Source: Megaustenia siamemsis (Eukaryota; Mollusca; Gastropoda; Stylommatophora; Ariophantidae). From it: a stretch of 64,000 bases of DNA. Both the position numbers and the translations under genes were made by a program. Each line of letters begins with the position of its first letter. Position 1 is the stretch's first letter. Location: assembly GCA_032433765.1 (NCBI GenBank), contig JAVIAB010000156.1, forward strand, positions 85,755,142 to 85,819,141, written 5' to 3'. This document shows, piece after piece, positions 46,606 through 60,200 of the stretch. Below the pieces are notes generated by a model. The model was not told where the DNA came from. It worked only from the letters and a program-made list of their open reading frames with translations, and did not search any database.

Positions 46606-46765
46606 TACCACCATGACCACTGCAGATATAAAGAATCCACTGAGTTACCACCATGATCACTGCATATATAAAGAACCCACTGAGTTACCACCATGATCAC
46701 TGCAGATATAAAGAATCCACTGAGTTACCACCATGATCACTGCAGATATAAAAAAAACCCACTGC
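46606..46765. repeat. 40-bp repeat, 4 copies
   Basis: Core GAGTTACCACCATGATCACT followed by GCAGATATAAAGAATCCACT-like sequence; the first and last copies are diverged. Confidence 0.92.
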
Positions 46766-47072
46766 GATAACCCCGTTATCAACAGCAACACATTTAACCC
46801 ACAATGTGTGTGTGTGTGTTCCTTGTGCTACGTAACAGCAACCTCCCAAACAACAACTACAACCAGCAACCAACAGTTGCAGAAGTCAGGAGCCTGTACA
46901 ACATCCACGCAAACACGTGCAATCAGAGACTTACAGCTGCCCGACCTTCACCGCGGACCAAGGGACACAACCGGATGCTGCAGTTGCTCACTTCATCGAT
47001 GAAGACACGGGTGATCGATTGCCGACACTTCCAGTACATCTTCTACTTCTTCTTCAGCTCCTCGTGTGCCTT
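46766..47072. other. Spacer, no gene supported
   Basis: A short GT run at 46805-46818. The open frames of about 90-117 codons here have no recognised motif; the right end may be further decayed LINE sequence on the minus strand. Confidence 0.4.
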
Positions 47073-47224
47073 TCAGCGTCGAGGAGAGATTACTTCATTA
47101 GGGAGTTTCTGGAATTCCTCTGTTAGTTTTTCTACCAGGGTTTTCCTTGATTCTTGATCTTTTAATTGCTTTATTTTCATTGTCTCTTCTTTTGTTTGTT
47201 TGCGTATCTTATCTTTGTTCTTGC
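47073..47224 (-). pseudogene. LINE linker fragment (copy C, downstream side of the array)
   Basis: The minus strand reads without a break from the array end as NKDKIRKQTKEETMKIKQ, then LKDQESRKTLVEKLTEEFQ and KLPNEV, ending at a stop at 47073-47075. A charged helical segment following the endonuclease domain is normal for LINE ORF2. It is in frame with the codons repeated in the array beside it, and the endonuclease part lies on the other side of that array. Confidence 0.8.
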
Positions 47225-50200
47225 TGCATGAATGTGATCATAACCATCTTGTTCTTGCTGAATGTAATCATAACCATCTTGTTCTTGCTGAATGTAATCA
47301 TAACCATCTTGTTCTTGCTGCATGAATGTGATCATAACCATCTTGTTCTTGCTGAATGTAATCATAACCATCTTGTTCTTGCTGCATGAATGTGATCATA
47401 ACCATCTTGTTCTTGCTGAATGTGATCATAACCATCTTGTTCTTGCTGTATGAATGTGATCATAACCATCTTGTTCTTGCTTCATGAATGTGATCATAAC
47501 CATCTTGTTCTTGCTGTATGTGATCATAACCATCTTGTTCTTGCTGAATGTGATCATAATCATCTTGTTCTTGCTGAATGTGATCATAACCATCTTGTTC
47601 TTGCTGCATGAATGTGATCATAACCATCTTGTTCTTGCTGAATGTGATCATAACCATCTTGTTCTTGCTGAATGTGATCATAACCATCTTGTTCTTGCTG
47701 AATGATCATAACCATCTTGTTCTTGCTGAATGTGATCATAACCATCTTGTTCTTGCTGAATGTGATCATAACCATCTTGTTCTTGCTGAATGTGATCATA
47801 ACCATCTTGTTCTTGCTGAATGTTATCATAACCATCTTGTTCTTGCTGCATGAATGTGATCATAACCATCTTGTTCTTGCTGCATGAATGTGATCATAAC
47901 CATCTTGTTCTTGCTGAATGTGATAATAACCATCTTGTTCTTGCTGAATGTGATCATAACCATCTTGTTCTTGCTGCATGAATGTGATCATAATTATCTT
48001 GTTCTTGCTGAATGTGATCATAACCATCTTGTTCTTGCTGTATGAATGTGATCATAACCATCTTGTTCTTGCTGTATGAATGTGATCATAACCATCTTGT
48101 TCTTGCTGCATGAATGTGATCATAACCATCTTGTTCTTGCTGTATGAATGTGATCATAACCATCTTGTTCTTGCTGTATGAATGTGATCATAACCATCTT
48201 GTTCTTGCTGTATGAATGTGATCATAACCATCTTGTTCTTGCTGTATGAATGTGATCATAACCATCTTGTTCTTGCTGCATGAATGTGATCATAACCATC
48301 TTGTTCTTGGTGAATGTGATCATAACCATCTTGTTCTTGCTGCATGAATGTGATCATAACCATCTTGTTCTTGGTGAATGTGATCATAACCATCTTGTTC
48401 TTGCTGCATGAATGTGATCATAACCATCTTGTTCTTGCTGAATGTGATCATAACCATCTTGTTCTTGCTACATGAATGTGATCATAACCATCTTGTTCTT
48501 GCTGAATGAGATCATAACCATCTTGTTCTTGCTGAATGTGATCATAACCATCTTGTTCTTGCTGCATGAATGTGATCATAACCATCTTGTTCTTGCTGTA
48601 TGAATGTGATCATAACCATCTTGTTCTTGCTGCATGAATGTGATCATAACCATCTTGTTCTTGCTGAATGTGATCATAACCATCTTGTTCTTGCTGCATG
48701 TGATCATAACCATCTTGTTCTTGCTGAATGTGATCATAACCATCTTGTTCTTGCTTCATGAATGTGATCAGAACCATCTTGTTCTTGCTGTATGTGATCA
48801 TAACCATCTTGTTCTTGCTGAATGTGATCATAACCATCTTGTTCTTGCTGAATGTGATCATAACCATCTTGTTCTTGCTGAATGTGATCATAACCATCTT
48901 GTTCTTGGTGAATGTGATCATAACCATCTTGTTCTTGCTGAATGTGATCATAACCATCTTGTTCTTGCTGCATGAATGTGATCATAACCATCTTGTTCTT
49001 GGTGAATGTGATCATAACCATCTTGTTCTTGCTGAATGTGATCATAACCATCTTGTTCTTGGTGAATGTGATCATAACCATCTTGTTATTGCTGCATGAA
49101 TGTAATCATAACCATCTTGTTCTTGCTGAATGTGATCATAACCATCTTGTTCTTGCTGAATGTGATCATAACCATCTTGTTCTTGCTGAATGTGATCATA
49201 ACCATCTTGTTCTTGCTGAATGTTATCATAGCCATCTTGTTCTTGCTGCATGAATGTGATCATAACCATCTAGTTCTTGCTGCATGAATGTGATCATAAC
49301 CATCTTGTTCTTGCTGAATGTGATCATAACCATCTTGTTCTTGCTGAATGTGATCATAACCATCTTGTTCTTGCTGCATGAATGTGATCATAACCATCTT
49401 GTTCTTGCTGAATGTGATCATAACCATCTTGTTCTTGCTGTATGAATGTGATCATAACCATCTTGTTCTTGCTGAATGTGATCATAACCATCTTGTTCTT
49501 GCTGTATGAATGTGATCATAACCATCTTGTTCTTACTGTATGAATGTGATCATAACCATCTTGTTCTTGCTGTATGAATGTGATCATAACCATCTTGTTC
49601 TTGCTGTATGAATGTGATCATAACCATCTTGTTCTTGCTGTATGAATGTGATCATAACCATCTTGTTCTTGCTGTATGAATGTGATCATAACCATCTTGT
49701 TCTTGCTGTATGAATGTGATCATAACTATCTTGTTCTTGCTGTATGAATGTGATCATAACCATCTTGTTCTTGCTGTATGAATGTGATTATAACCATCTT
49801 GTTCTTGCTGTATGAATGTGATCATAACCATCTTGTTCTTGGTGAATGTGATCATAACCATCTTGTTCTTGCTGCATGAATGTGATCATAACCATCTTGT
49901 TCTTGGTGAATGTGATCATAACCATCTTGTTCTTGCTGTATGAATGTGATCATAACCATCTTGTTCTTGCTGTATGAATGTGATCATAACCATCTTGTTC
50001 TTGCTGCATGAATGTGATCATAACCATCTTGTTCTTGCTGAATGTGATCATAACCATCTTGTTCTTGCTGAATGTGATCATAATCATCTTGTTCTTGCTG
50101 CATGAATGTGATCATAACCATCTTGTTCTTGCTGAATGTGATCATAACCATCTTGTTCTTGCTGAATGTGATCATAACCATCTTGTTCTTGCTTCATGAA

Positions 50201-50497
50201 TGTGATCATAACCATCTTGTTCTTGCTGTATGTGATCATAACCATCTTGTTCTTGCTGAATGTGATCATAACCATCTTGTTCTTGCTGAATGTGATCATA
50301 ACCATCTTGTTCTTGCTGAATGTGATCATAACCATCTTGTTCTTGCTGAATGTGATCATAACCATCTTGTTCTTGCTGAATGTGATCATAACCATCTTGT
50401 TCTTGCTGCATGAATGTGATCATAACCATCTTGTTCATGCTGAATGTTATCATAACCATCTTGTTCTTGCTGCATGAATGTGATCATAACCATCTTG
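47214..50497. repeat. 30/34-bp array, about 100 copies, inside a LINE
   Basis: Two unit forms: 30 bp (core GATCATAACCATCTTGTTCT followed by TGCTGAATGT) and 34 bp with an extra CATG or TATG before AATG. On the minus strand the 30-bp unit encodes MVMITFSKNK. Blocks are duplicated: the TTGCTTCATG marker occurs at about 47478, 48750 and 50189. Runs of only 34-bp TATG units occur near 48.0-48.3 and 49.5-49.8 kb. Confidence 0.97.
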
Positions 50498-51043
50498 TGG
50501 TCCGTGTCGTCAGTGATATTAGGGATTGCTCTACTGTCAGTTACTCTTTTATTGTTCTGTTGTCTTGTTAGTATAAAAATCTATCTGGCTTCTGCATGTT
50601 GTGTCATTCCATTTGTACCAGGTGTATACTTGCGACTCTCTGTGTTTGAAGAATGTGTTGGTGATAAATAAATCATTTTGATTACATAATTCCAGCAGTC
50701 GGCAGCCTTCCATTGTCATTTATTTCAGCTGTTTTATTCGCCAAATATCAGGATATCGTTGTTCTCACTGTTTCCCAAGCCTTCCATTAAAATCTCCCAT
50801 CACCAACTTGTTGTCGCTGTCATCAGTCTCGTTGATAATTTCATTTAGTGTCTCATAGAATTCTTCACTGACTTTTTCATTGTTGTTAAATGGTGCATAA
50901 ATCTGTATGTAAGTTGTTTTTCTGTCGTCTGTTAGTGGCCTGGTTGTGATTATTCCTTGTGAGTGGTATTTTATTTCTAGAATATTCTTTGCGTGTTCTG
51001 GGTCAATGATAAAGCCCACTCCGTGTTGTGTTCTGTGTTGGCC
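50498..51043 (-). pseudogene. LINE endonuclease fragment (copy C, upstream side of the array)
   Basis: The minus strand carries the AP-endonuclease domain of a LINE: QHGVGFIID, YIQIYAPFNNN, MGDFNGRLGK (50765-51019 open frame), then after a stop and frame changes ELCNQNDLFITNTFFKHRES, YTWYKWND, SQIDF (catalytic-side Asp kept) and finally TDDTDHK at 50493-50515. The catalytic His of the final DH pair is next to the first array unit. The N-terminal part of the domain is missing beyond 51043. Several frame breaks make it a pseudogene. It may belong to the same family as copies A and B, which lack this region, so that cannot be tested here. Confidence 0.82.
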
Positions 51044-51288
51044 AGGTCAGCACAAACGTGCGAAGCTTTTATCTTGTCTTCTGTTTGACCAAGTTCAACA
51101 TACGAACGACATAAAACCAGTTTGGTCGGAACAGTGAAACGGAATGCTCTCTGAAACCGCCAAGAAATGTCTGAGGGCGACATCATGCACACAACGGAGC
51201 GACAGCACGACAACAACATCGGACAGTCACGACAAAGCAGTGCTACGGTAGCGATAGATGCTTACACGACATCCTCTATAACTCTAGA
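51044..51288. other. Spacer, no gene seen
   Basis: Unique sequence between the LINE endonuclease fragment and the terminal array. Confidence 0.5.
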
Positions 51289-54200
51289 CACAAACGCTTC
51301 TACAGACACAAGCTTCTACAAACAAACGCTTCTACAGACACAAGCTTCTACAAACAAACGCTTCTACAGACAAACGCTTCTACAGACAAACGCTTCTACA
51401 GACAAACGCTTCTACAGACAAAACGCTTCTACAAACAAACGCTTCTACAGACACAAGCTTCTACAAACAAACGCTTCTACAGACAAACGCTTCAACAGAC
51501 AAACGCTTCTACAGACAAACGCTTCTACAGACACACACTTCTACAGACACACGCTTCTACATACAAACGCTTCTACAGACACACGCTTCTACAGACAACA
51601 CGCTTCTACAGACAAACGCTTCTACAGACAAACGCTTCTACAGACACACGCTTCTACAGACACACGCTTCTACAGACAAACGCTTCTACAGACAAACGCT
51701 TCTACAGACAAACGCTTCTACAGACACACGCTTCTACAGACACACGCTTCTACAGACACACGCTTCTACAGACAAACGCTTCTACAGACAAACGCTTCTA
51801 CAGACACAAACGCTTCTACAGACAAACGCTTCTACAGACAAACGCTTCTACAGACACAAACGCTTCTACAGACAAACGCTTCTACAGACACAAACGCTTC
51901 TACAGACAAACGCTTCTACAGACAAACGCTTCTACAGACAAACGCTTCTACAGACACACGCTTCTACAGACACAAACGCTTCTACAGACTAAACGCTTCT
52001 ACAGACTAAACGCTTCTACAGACAAACGCTTCTACAGACACAAACGCTTCTACAGACAAACGCTTCTACAGACACAAACGCTTCTACAGACAAACGCTTC
52101 TACAGACACAAACGCTTCTATAGACACAAACGCTTCTACAGACACACGCTTCTACAGACAAACGCTTCTACAGACAAACGCTTCTACAGACACAAACGCT
52201 TCTACAGACAAACGCTTCTACAGACAAACGCTTCTACAGACAAACGCTTCTACAGACACACGCTTCTATAGACACAAACGCTTCTACAGACAAACGCTTC
52301 TACAGACAAACGCTTCTACAAACAAACGCTTCTACAGACAAACGCTTCTACAGACAAACGCTTCTACAGACAAAACGCTTCTACAGACACACGCTTCTAC
52401 AGACAAACGCTTCTACAGACACACGCTTCTACAGACAAACGCTTCTACAGACACAAACGCTTCTACAGACAAACGCTTCTACAGACAAACGCTTCTACAG
52501 ACACAAACGCTTCTACAGACAAACGCTTCTACAGACACAAACGCTTCTACAGACACACGCTTCTACAGACACACGCTTCTACAGACACAAACGCTTCTAC
52601 AGACACAAACGCTTCTACAGACAAACGCTTCTACAGACAAACGCTTCTACAGACACAAACGCTTCTACAGGCAAACGCTTCTACAGACACAAAACGCTTC
52701 TACAGACAAACGCTTCTACAGACACACGCTTCTACAGACAAACGCTTCTACAGACACAAACGCTTCTACAGACACACGCTTCTACAGACAAACGCTTCTA
52801 CAGACAAACGCTTCTACAGACAAACGCTTCTACAGACACAAACGCTTCTACAGACAAACGCTTCTACAGACACAAACGCTTCTACAGACACAAACGCTTC
52901 TACAGACAAACGCTTCTACAGACAAACGCTTCTACAGACAAACGCTTCTACAGACACAAACGCTTCTACAGACACAAACGCTTCTACAGACAAACGCTTC
53001 TACAGACAAACGCTTCTACAGACACAAACGCTTCTACAGACAAACGCTTCTACAGACACAAACGCTTCTACAGACAAACGCTTCTACAGACAAACGCTTC
53101 TACAGACAAACGCTTCTACAGACACAAACGCTTCTACAGACACAAACGCTTCTACAGACAAACGCTTCTACAGACAAACGCTTCTACAGACACAAACGCT
53201 TCTACAGACAAACGCTTCTACAGACACACGCTTCTACAGACACACGCTTCTACATACAAACGCTTCTACAGACACACGCTTCTACAGACAAACGCTTCTA
53301 CAGACAAACGCTTCTACAGACAAACGCTTCTACAGACAAACGCTTCTACAGACACAAACGCTTCTACAGACAAACGCTTCTACAGACACAAACGCTTCTA
53401 CAGACACACGCTTCTACAGACACACGCTTCTACAGACACACGCTTCTACAGACAAACGCTTCTACAGACACAAACGCTTCTATAGACACAAACGCTTCTA
53501 CAGACACACGCTTCTACAGACAAACGCTTCTACAGACACAAACGCTTCTACAGACACACGCTTCTACAGACAAACGATTCTACAGACAAACGCTTCTACA
53601 GACACAAACGCTTCTACAGACACAAACGCTTCTACAGACACAAACGCTTCTACAGACAAACGCTTCTACAGACAAACGCTTCTACAGACACAAACGCTTC
53701 TACAGACAAACGCTTCTACAGACACAAACGCTTCTACAGACAAACGCTTCTACAGACAAACGCTTCTACAGACAAACGCTTCTACAGACACAAACGCTTC
53801 TACAGACACAAACGCTTCTACAGACACAAACGCTTCTACAGACAAACGCTTCTACAGACAAACGCTTCTACAGACACAAACGCTTCTACAGACAAACGCT
53901 TCTACAGACAAACGCTTCTACAGACACACGCTTCTACAGACAAACGCTTCTACAGACACAAACGCTTCTACAGACAAACGCTTCTACAGACACAAACGCT
54001 TCTACAGACAAACGCTTCTACAGACACAAACGCTTCTACAGACAAACGCTTCTACAGACACAAACGCTTCTACAGACAAACGCTTCTACAGACAAACGCT
54101 TCTACAGACAAACGCTTCTACAGACAAACGCTTCTACAGACACAAACGCTTCTACAGACACAAACGCTTCTACAGACAAACGCTTCTACAGACACAAACG

Positions 54201-57200
54201 CTTCTACAGACACAAGCGCTTCTACAGACAAACGCTTCTACAGACAAACGCTTCTACAGACAAACGCTTCTACAGACAAACGCTTCTACAGACAAACGCT
54301 TCTACAGACACAAACGCTTCTACAGACAAACGCTTCTACAGACAAACGCTTCTACAGACACACGCTTCTACAGACAAACGCTTCTACAGACACAAACGCT
54401 TCTACAGACAAACGCTTCTACAGACAAACGCTTCTACAGACAAACGCTTCTACAGACACACGCTTCTATAGACACAAACGCTTCTACAGACAAACGCTTC
54501 TACAGACAAACGCTTCTACAGACAAACGCTTCTACAGACAAACGCTTCTACAGACACACGCTTCTACAGACAAACGCTTCTACAGACACACGCTTCTACA
54601 GACAAACGCTTCTACAGACACAAACGCTTCTACAGACAAACGCTTCTACAGACAAACGCTTCTACAGACACAAACGCTTCTACAGACACAAACGCTTCTA
54701 CAGACAAACGCTTCTACAGACACAAACGCTTCTACAGACAAACGCTTCTACAGACACACGCTTCTACAGACACAAACGCTTCTACAGACACAAACGCTTC
54801 TACAGACAAACGCTTCTACAGACAAACGCTTCTACAGACAAACGCTTCTACAGACACAAACGCTTCTACAGGCAAACGCTTCTACAGACACAAACGCTTC
54901 TACAGACAAACGCTTCTACAGACAAACGCTTCTACAGACACAACGCTTCTACAGACACACGCTTCTACAGACACACGCTTCTACAGACAATCCCTTCTAC
55001 AGACACAAACGCTTCTACAGACAAACGCTTCTACAGACAAACGCTTCTACAGACACAAACGCTTCTACAGACACAAACGCTTCTACAGACAAACGCTTCT
55101 ACAGACACAAACGCTTCTACAGACAAACGCTTCTACAGACACAAACGCTTCTACAGACAAACGCTTCTACAGACACAAACGCTTCTACAGACACACGCTT
55201 CTACAGACACAAACGCTTCTACAGACAAACGCTTCTACAGACAAACGCTTCTACAGACACGCTTCTACAGACACAAACGCTTCTACAGACAAACGCTTCT
55301 ACAGACACAAACGCTTCTACAGACACACGCTTCTACAGACACACGCTTCTACAGACAAACGCTTCTACAGACACAAACGCTTCTACAGACACAAACGCTT
55401 CTACAGACACACGCTTCTACAGACAAACGCTTCTACAGACACAAACGCTTCTACAGACACACGCTTCTACAGACAAACGCTTCTACAGACAAACGCTTCT
55501 ACAGACAAAACGCTTCTACAGACACACACGCTTCTACAGACAAACGCTTCTACAGACAAACGCTTCTACAGACACAAACGCTTCTACAGACAAACGCTTC
55601 TACAGACACAAACGCTTCTACAGACAAACGCTTCTACAGACAAACGCTTCTACAGACACAAACGCTTCTACAGACACAAACGCTTCTACAGACAAACGCT
55701 TCTACAGACAAACGCTTCTACAGACACAAACGCTTCTACAGACAAACGCTTCTACAGACACAAACGCTTCTACAGACAAACGCTTCTACAGACAAACGCT
55801 TCTAAAGACAAACGCTTCTACAGACACAAACGCTTCTACAGACACAAACGCTTCTACAGACACAAACGCTTCTACAGACAAACGCTTCTACAGACAAACG
55901 CTTCTACAGACACAAACGCTTCTACAGACAAACGCTTCTACAGACAAACGCTTCCACAGACACACGCTTCTACAGACAAACGCTTCTACAGACAAACGCT
56001 TCTACAGACACAAACGCTTCTACAGACAAACGCTTCTACAGACACAAACGCTTCTACAGACAAACGCTTCTACAGACAAACGCTTCTACAGACAAACGCT
56101 TCTACAGACACAAACGCTTCTACAGACAAACGCTTCTACAGACACAAACGCTTCAAAAAACACAAACGCTTCTACAGACAAACGCTTCTACAGACAAACG
56201 CTTCTACAGACACAAACGCTTCTACAGACAAACGCTTCTACAGACAAACGCTTCTACAGACACACGCTTCTACAGACAAACGCTTCTACAGACACAAACG
56301 CTTCTACAGACAAACGCTTCTACAGACAAACGCTTCTACAGACACAAACGCTTCTACAGACAAACGCTTCTACAGACACAAACGCTTCTACAGACAAACG
56401 CTTCTACAGACACACGCTTCTACAGACAAACACTTCTACAGACACACGCTTCTACAGACAAACGCTTCTACAGACACAAACGCTTCTACAGACAAACGCT
56501 TCTACAGACACAAACGCTTCTACAGACACACGCTTCTACAGACACACGCTTCTACAGACACAAACGCTTCTACAGACACAAACGCTTCTACAGACAAACG
56601 CTTCTACAGACAAACGCTTCTACAGACAAACGCTTCTACAGACACAAACGCTTCTACAGACACAAACGCTTCTACAGACAAACGCTTCTACAGACACAAA
56701 CGCTTCTACAGACAAACGCTTCTACAGACACACGCTTCTACAGACACACGCTTCTACAGACACAAACGCTTCTACAGACAAACGCTTCTACAGACAAACG
56801 CTTCTGCAGACACAAACGCTTCTACAGACAAACGCTTCTACAGACACAAACGCTTCTACAGACACACGCTTCTACAGACACACGCTTCTACAGACACAAA
56901 CGCTTCTACAGACACAAACGCTTCTACAGACACAAACGCTTCTACAGACACAAACGCTTCTACAGACACACGCTTCTACAGACAAACGCTTCTACAGACA
57001 CAAACGCTTCTACAGACACAAACGCTTCTACAGACAAACGCTTCTACAGACACAAACGCTTCTACAGACACAAACGCTTCTACAGACACAAACGCTTCTA
57101 CAGACAAACGCTTCTACAGACACAAACGCTTCTACAGACAAACGCTTCTACAGACACAAACGCTTCTACAGACAAACGCTTCTACAGACACAAACGCTTC

Positions 57201-60200
57201 TACAGACACACGCTTCTACAGACACAAACGCTTCTACAGACAAACGCTTCTACAGACAAACGCTTCTACAGACACGCTTCTACAGACACAAACGCTTATA
57301 CAGACAAACGCTTCTACAGACACAAACGCTTCTACAGACACACGCTTCTACAGACACACGCTTCTACAGACAAACGCTTCTACAGACAAACGCTTCTACA
57401 GACACAAACGCTTCTACAGACACAAACGCTTCTACAGACAACGCTTCTACAGACACAAACGCTTCTACAGACAAACGCTTCTACAGACACAAACGCTTCT
57501 ACAGACAAACGCTTCTACAGACAAACGCTTCTACAGACAAACGCTTCTACAGACACAAACGCTTCTACAGACACAAACGCTTCTACAGACAAACGCTTCT
57601 ACAGACAAACGCTTCTACAGACACAAACGCTTCTACAGACAAACGCTTCTACAGACACACGCTTCTACAGACACACGCTTCTACATACAAACGCTTCTAC
57701 AGACACACGCTTCTACAGACAAACGCTTCTACAGACAAACGCTTCTACAGACAAACGCTTCTACAGACAAACGCTTCTACAGACACAAACGCTTCTACAG
57801 ACAAACGCTTCTACAGACACAAACGCTTCTACAGACACACGCTTCTACAGACACACGCTTCTACAGACACACGCTTCTACAGACAAACGCTTCTACAGAC
57901 ACAAACGCTTCTATAGACACAAACGCTTCTACAGACACACGCTTCTACAGACAAACGCTTCTACAGACACAAACGCTTCTACAGACACACGCTTCTACAG
58001 ACAAACGATTCTACAGACAAACGCTTCTACAGACACAAACGCTTCTACAGACACAAACGCTTCTACAGACACAACGCTTCTACAGACAAACGCTTCTACA
58101 GACAAACGCTTCTACAGACACAAACGCTTCTACAGACAAACGCTTCTACAGACACAAACGCTTCTACAGACAAACGCTTCTACAGACAAACGCTTCTACA
58201 GACAAACGCTTCTACAGACACAAACGCTTCTACAGACACAAACGCTTCTACAGACACAAACGCTTCTACAGACAAACGCTTCTACAGACAAACGCTTCTA
58301 CAGACACAAACGCTTCTACAGACAAACGCTTCTACAGACAAACGCTTCTACAGACACACGCTTCTACAGACAAACGCTTCTACAGACACAAACGCTTCTA
58401 CAGACAAACGCTTCTACAGACACAAACGCTTCTACAGACAAACGCTTCTACAGACACAAACGCTTCTACAGACAAACGCTTCTACAGACACAAACGCTTC
58501 TACAGACGAACGCTTCTACAGACAAACGCTTCTACAGACAAACGCTTCTACAGACAAACGCTTCTACAGACACAAACGCTTCTACAGACACAAACGCTTC
58601 TACAGACAAACGCTTCTACAGACACAAACGCTTCTACAGACACAAGCGCTTCTACAGACAAACGCTTCTACAGACAAACGCTTCTACAGACAAACGCTTC
58701 TACAGACAAACGCTTCTACAGACAAACGCTTCTACAGACACAAACGCTTCTACAGACAAACGCTTCTACAGACAAACGCTTCTACAGACACACGCTTCTA
58801 CAGACAAACGCTTCTACAGACACAAACGCTTCTACAGACAAACGCTTCTACAGACAAACGCTTCTACAGACACACGCTTCTATAGACACAAACGCTTCTA
58901 CAGACAAACGCTTCTACAGACAAACGCTTCTACAGACAAACGCTTCTACAGACAAACGCTTCTACAGACACACGCTTCTACAGACAAACGCTTCTACAGA
59001 CACACGCTTCTACAGACAAACGCTTCTACAGACACAAACGCTTCTACAGACAAACGCTTCTACAGACAAACGCTTCTACAGACACAAACGCTTCTACAGA
59101 CACAAACGCTTCTACAGACAAACGCTTCTACAGACACAAACGCTTCTACAGACAAACGCTTCTACAGACACACGCTTCTACAGACACAAACGCTTCTACA
59201 GACACAAACGCTTCTACAGACAAACGCTTCTACAGACAAACGCTTCTACAGACACAAACGCTTCTACAGGCAAACGCTTCTACAGACACAAACGCTTCTA
59301 CAGACAAACGCTTCTACAGACAAACGCTTCTACAGACACAAACGCTTCTACAGACACACGCTTCTACAGACACACGCTTCTACAGACAATCCCTTCTACA
59401 GACACAAACGCTTCTACAGACAAACGCTTCTACAGACAAACGCTTCTACAGACACAAACGCTTCTACAGACACAAACGCTTCTACAGACAAACGCTTCTA
59501 CAGACACAAACGCTTCTACAGACAAACGCTTCTACAGACACAACGCGCTTCTACAGACAAACGCTTCTACAGACACAAACGCTTCTACAGACACACGCTT
59601 CTACAGACACAAACGCTTCTACAGACAAACGCTTCTACAGACAAACGCTTCTACAGACACGCTTCTACAGACACAAACGCTTCTACAGACAAACGCTTCT
59701 ACAGACACAAACGCTTCTACAGACACACGCTTCTACAGACACACGCTTCTACAGACAAACGCTTCTACAGACACAAACGCTTCTACAGACACAAACGCTT
59801 CTACAGACACACGCTTCTACAGACAAACGCTTCTACAGACACAAACGCTTCTACAGACACACGCTTCTACAGACAAACGCTTCTACAGACAAACGCTTCT
59901 ACAGACAAACGCTTCTACAGACACACACGCTTCTACAGACAAACGCTTCTACAGACAAACGCTTCTACAGACACAAACGCTTCTACAGACAAACGCTTCT
60001 ACAGACACAAACGCTTCTACAGACAAACGCTTCTACAGACAAACGCTTCTACAGACACAAACGCTTCTACAGACACAAACGCTTCTACAGACACAAACGC
60101 TTCTACAGACAAACGCTTCTACAGACAAACGCTTCTACAGACACAAACGCTTCTACAGACAAACGCTTCTACAGACACAAACGCTTCTACAGACAAACGC

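Noticed and set aside
47214..50497. Possible CRISPR or regulatory array with alternating 30- and 34-bp periods
   Set aside because: The difference is a recurring 4-base insertion in a contiguous repeat, not spacer sequence, and the flanks show a LINE origin.
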